DNA of 14,467 nt, from contig JBAWAP010000355.1 of the NCBI GenBank assembly GCA_049589355.1, forward strand, positions 1 to 14,467. Reading direction: 5' to 3'. Positions 12,363 to 14,467 of this stretch are shown here, piece by piece; position 1 is the stretch's first letter, and each line of letters opens with the position of its first letter. This DNA is from JBAWAP01 sp049589355 (GTDB taxonomy: Bacteria; Chloroflexota; Anaerolineae; VGOG01). A program made the position numbers and the translations under genes. A model generated the notes under the pieces. The model did no database searches. It was not told the DNA's origin and saw only the letters and a list, made by a program, of their open reading frames with translations.

Positions 12363-13019
12363 ATGATGAACGTATGCTTCAACTGTGGCATATATCGCGC
12401 CGATAAGCTGATTGATCCTGACGGGCCACGTGCGATCTGTCCAGAATGTGGTTACAAGCACTCCTTCCTACAACTCCCCCTTCTGATTGTCTCTGGAGCA
12501 AGCGGTGCTGGGAAGTCGACGATATGCCACCATTTGCTTGGTAAGCTCAGAGAGGTGGTGCTTCTTGAAGCAGATATCTTGTGGCGGCCTGAGTTCAACA
12601 AGCCCGAGGACAAGTACCGTGACTTCTTCGAAACGTGGCTGCATGTTTGTAAGAACATCTCGCAGTCAGGGAGGCCGGTGGTGTTGTTCGGTGCAGGGAC
12701 GGGGGTGCCCGAGAATATGGAGCCGTGTGTAGAGCGGCGGTACTTCTCGGATTTGCATTACCTGGCGTTGACGTGCGAGGACGAAGTGCTTGCTGAACGA
12801 TTGCGGAGTCGCCCGAAGTGGCGTAAGTGCAGCGATCTGGCGTACATAGACGAGCATGTCAGGTTCAATCGGTGGTTCAAGGAAAACGGAAGTGAAGCAG
12901 AACCAGTGATTGAGTTGCTTGATACAACCGCGGTTCCGGTTCAGGGAACAGTGGATCAGGTAACCTCGTGGATCTACGAGAAGATAGGAAGTTCACATTT
13001 GTTGGGCGCATCCGCCTAA
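12363..13019 (+). CDS. Zinc-ribbon P-loop kinase-like protein, function unknown
   Basis: The 218-residue product starts with a short zinc ribbon (C5-x2-C8 and C26-x2-C29), followed at once by a Walker A motif GASGAGKST (45-53) after the strand LPLLIVS. A later LLEADILWRPEF (72-83 region) resembles the acidic substrate-binding segment of small nucleotide or shikimate-like kinases. A lid-like RLRSRPKWRKCSD and a Y-I-D-E-H helix follow. The architecture suggests phosphorylation of a small molecule or nucleotide, with the ribbon for metal or nucleic-acid binding; the substrate is not visible. Start is ATG 12363 (ATGATG), with GGAG about 10 nt upstream. Cassette-like, after repeat copy 2. Its end contains GTTGGGC (13001-13007), another core-site match. 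Confidence 0.7.
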   Translation: MMNVCFNCGIYRADKLIDPDGPRAICPECGYKHSFLQLPLLIVSGASGAGKSTICHHLLGKLREVVLLEADILWRPEFNKPEDKYRDFFETWLHVCKNISQSGRPVVLFGAGTGVPENMEPCVERRYFSDLHYLALTCEDEVLAERLRSRPKWRKCSDLAYIDEHVRFNRWFKENGSEAEPVIELLDTTAVPVQGTVDQVTSWIYEKIGSSHLLGASA

Positions 13020-13046
13020 GCCATGGTCGGTAGGGCGGTCGCCCGC
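13013..13046. repeat. 34-bp intergenic hairpin repeat, copy A
   Basis: CGCCTAAG, variable spacer, then GGGCGGTCGCCCGC with stem GGGCG/CGCCC. It matches 28 of 34 bases at 14137-14170. It overlaps the stop of the kinase-like gene and ends 24 bp before the amidohydrolase ATG. Confidence 0.75.
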
Positions 13047-13070
13047 ATCATTAAAAGAGGGAGTAAGACC

Positions 13071-14051
13071 ATGAATATCATAGATTTTCACAACCATGTG
13101 TACCCACCGGAATATATCGAAGCAATTCAAGCTGGCCCCAGCGCCTATGAGGTGACCTTCGATTCTGACAATAATCCGGTGCTTCATTCTCCCGGCGATT
13201 ACAACATTCTTGTACCCAGTCACAGATTAATGGATGTTCGAAAAACTGTCCTGGAAGAAGCGGGGGTGGACAAGCAGATCATTTCCTTGACTGCGCCTGG
13301 CACACTGATAGAGACGCCCGAACGTTCGGTTGAATTGAGTCGAATGGTCAACGAAATCTATGCTATAATCCAAAGTGAGCATAGCGATCATTTTGTAGCG
13401 CTGGCAACACTTCCTCTGAACGATCCCGAGGCATCTGTTGTTGAGCTTGAACGTGCCATTTCTGAATTGGGATTGAGAGGGGCGACTCTGTTTAGCAATG
13501 CCAACGGTATAGCATTAAGCGATCGGCGTTTTTGGCCGCTCTACGAAAAAGCAAACGAATTGAACGTTGTGTTTTTCATACATCCCACCTATCCTGTGGG
13601 TGTAGAAGCGATGACGGACTACATGCTGATGCCATTGGTGGGTTTTGTTGCCGATACAACCCTGGCCGCAGCGAATCTGGTGTTCAGCGGAGTGGTGGAA
13701 AGGTTTCCTAACATTAAGTGGGTTTTAGGTCACCTGGGCGGGGCTGTGCCATACCTTGCTGAGCGGCTCGATAGGGGGTATGAGGCCTTTGAGCAATGCA
13801 GAGAAAACATCAATAAACCCCCGAGTGAATACTTGCAGGATTTCTACTATGACACCGTGAATTTCGATGTGAAAGCGTTACAGTTTGCCATTGATTTTGC
13901 TGGAACAGAGCATCTGGTGGCCGGAAGCGACTATCCGCATCAAATCGGGAGCTTGGAGAAGATGCTCTCAAGCATTGATCAATTGGATATTACGACGAAG
14001 GAAAAGGCAGATATATTCGGTGGGAATGCGGCCCGGCTGCTCGGGTTGTGA
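13071..14051 (+). CDS. Amidohydrolase_2 (ACMSD/resorcylate decarboxylase-like) family metal-dependent hydrolase
   Basis: The 326-residue protein shows the metal-site pattern of this TIM-barrel family: MNIIDFHNH at the start (H7, H9), FFIHPTYP (H171), WVLGHLGGAVPYLAERLDRG (H221) and VAGSDYPHQIG (D287, H290). Relatives include aminocarboxymuconate-semialdehyde decarboxylase and gamma-resorcylate decarboxylase, which decarboxylate or hydrolyse aromatic or related acids in the cytoplasm. All ligand positions are present, so it should be active; substrate unknown. ATG 13071 is chosen over the frame open from 13023 because AGGGAG precedes it and it starts directly with the strand before the HxH motif. 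The 34-bp hairpin repeat lies just upstream. An aminotransferase fragment follows. Confidence 0.9.
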   Translation: MNIIDFHNHVYPPEYIEAIQAGPSAYEVTFDSDNNPVLHSPGDYNILVPSHRLMDVRKTVLEEAGVDKQIISLTAPGTLIETPERSVELSRMVNEIYAIIQSEHSDHFVALATLPLNDPEASVVELERAISELGLRGATLFSNANGIALSDRRFWPLYEKANELNVVFFIHPTYPVGVEAMTDYMLMPLVGFVADTTLAAANLVFSGVVERFPNIKWVLGHLGGAVPYLAERLDRGYEAFEQCRENINKPPSEYLQDFYYDTVNFDVKALQFAIDFAGTEHLVAGSDYPHQIGSLEKMLSSIDQLDITTKEKADIFGGNAARLLGL

Positions 14052-14136
14052 TTGAATGGGCGGGTGCCGAATCGCGTGGTGGTATATGGGTCAGGAGCTT
14101 GTCTTGAGGGCCGGGCTTGCAAGTTGAAGGCCAGGT

Positions 14137-14170
14137 CGCCTAAGTTATGGGCAGTGGGGCGGGCGCCCGC
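14137..14170. repeat. 34-bp intergenic hairpin repeat, copy B
   Basis: Second copy of the CGCCTAAG...GGGCGGGCGCCCGC element, 32 bp before the aminotransferase start. Here the hairpin extends to a nearly perfect 15-bp zero-loop palindrome at 14150-14179 (GGCAGTGGGGCGGGC / GCCCGCTCCACTGCC, one G-T pair). The rest of 14052-14202 holds nothing I recognise. Confidence 0.75.
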
Positions 14171-14202
14171 TCCACTGCCACTTCAGGACGGGAGCGTGCA
14201 AA

Positions 14203-14427
14203 ATGATTGCAAAACGGGCAGAAGAGATTAAACCCTTTATCGTCATGGATGTCCTTGATAGGGCTCACGCCATGGAACATGAGGGCATCAATATCATCCA
14301 TCTGGAGGTGGGTGAGCCTGATTTTGACACGCCGCAATGCGTCAAAGATGCTGCCTGCAAGGCCCTTAAAGAGGGACACACTCATTACACTCATAGTCTC
14401 AGTAGATGGAAATTTTGTCTGTTCTGA
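14203..14427 (+). pseudogene. Class I/II aminotransferase, N-terminal fragment (reading frame broken)
   Basis: The first 66 residues match PLP-dependent aspartate-aminotransferase-fold enzymes: KRAEEIKPFIVMDVLDRA, IIHLEVGEPDFDTP (the substrate-recognition GEPDFDTP) and KEGHTHYTHSL, which should be followed by G, then LREAI. Instead the frame reads SRWKFCLF and stops at 14427. Intact enzymes are about 390 residues, with the PLP lysine near 235, so this piece cannot be active. Start ATG 14203 has GGGAG about 9 nt upstream. The change at about 14399 suggests an inserted element or a rearrangement rather than a point mutation, since nothing after it resembles the family. The right-hand remainder may lie beyond the window. 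Confidence 0.8.
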
Positions 14428-14467
14428 TAGTTGACAACTTGGGACAGATGAGTATCCTTGGGACCTC
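14399..14467. other. Unidentified sequence replacing the aminotransferase continuation
   Basis: From about AGTAGATGGAAATTTTGTCT onward, no aminotransferase sequence is seen in any frame. TTGTCTGTTC and the later TTGACAACTTGGGACAGA give TGTC-type termini that could be the outer end of an insertion sequence, but only 69 bp are visible and no transposase or confirmed terminal repeat can be read. Confidence 0.35.

Noticed and set aside
11961..12461. Minus-strand 166-codon frame over repeat copy 2
   Set aside because: It reads through palindromic repeats and into the zinc-ribbon gene; translation is low-complexity repeat sequence such as LRQGSGQA.

Overview
The window looks like a chromosomal segment of an anaerobic bacterium, probably a Chloroflexota member. 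That is an inference. It rests on the substrate-binding protein (twin-arginine lipoprotein signal followed by a Val/Lys/Pro/Thr-rich linker), the corrinoid methyltransferase genes, and short interspersed repeats. I could run no database search, so all family names come from motifs read in the translations.

Left half (1-7723): a corrinoid-dependent methyl-transfer locus with two divergent operons. Leftward from a consensus promoter at 6007-6035 run a DUF1638-type N-terminal piece ended by an in-frame TAA, a pterin-binding (methyltetrahydrofolate-type) methyltransferase fused to the rest of that DUF1638 domain, a corrinoid protein, a uroporphyrinogen-decarboxylase-family (MtaA/CmuA-like) methyltransferase, a branched-chain-amino-acid-type substrate-binding lipoprotein, and a LivH permease cut by the window edge. 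Rightward run a GntR/UTRA regulator, a second corrinoid protein and a coupled 43-residue ORF, closed by a strong terminator. Two identical 13-bp boxes, 73 bp apart, overlie the -10 regions of the two divergent promoters and are the probable operators. The likely scheme is uptake of a methylated compound, transfer of its methyl group to a corrinoid protein, and onward transfer to tetrahydrofolate. The substrate is not visible. The leaders of the corrinoid and binding-protein genes carry tandemly repeated Shine-Dalgarno/ATG modules, and a fragment of a second UroD-type gene lies between two of the genes.

Right half (about 7800-13020): what looks like a decayed integron. An integron/tyrosine-integrase N-terminus on the minus strand, broken by two short palindromic repeat insertions, faces a plus-strand array. 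The array comprises a Pc-like promoter, repeats spaced 38/40/38 bp, core-like GTTRRRY sites, a GmrSD-like DUF262/DUF1524 nuclease, an attC-like site, a YafQ-type toxin-antitoxin pair, a second attC-like half site, a GNAT acetyltransferase and a zinc-ribbon P-loop kinase-like protein. Two diverged copies of a structured element, tentatively the 3' end of a group II intron, precede the last two genes.

Right end (13013-14467): an amidohydrolase_2-family enzyme and the N-terminus of a class I aminotransferase, each preceded by a copy of a 34-bp hairpin repeat. The aminotransferase reading frame breaks off after about 66 residues near 14400, where different sequence begins.
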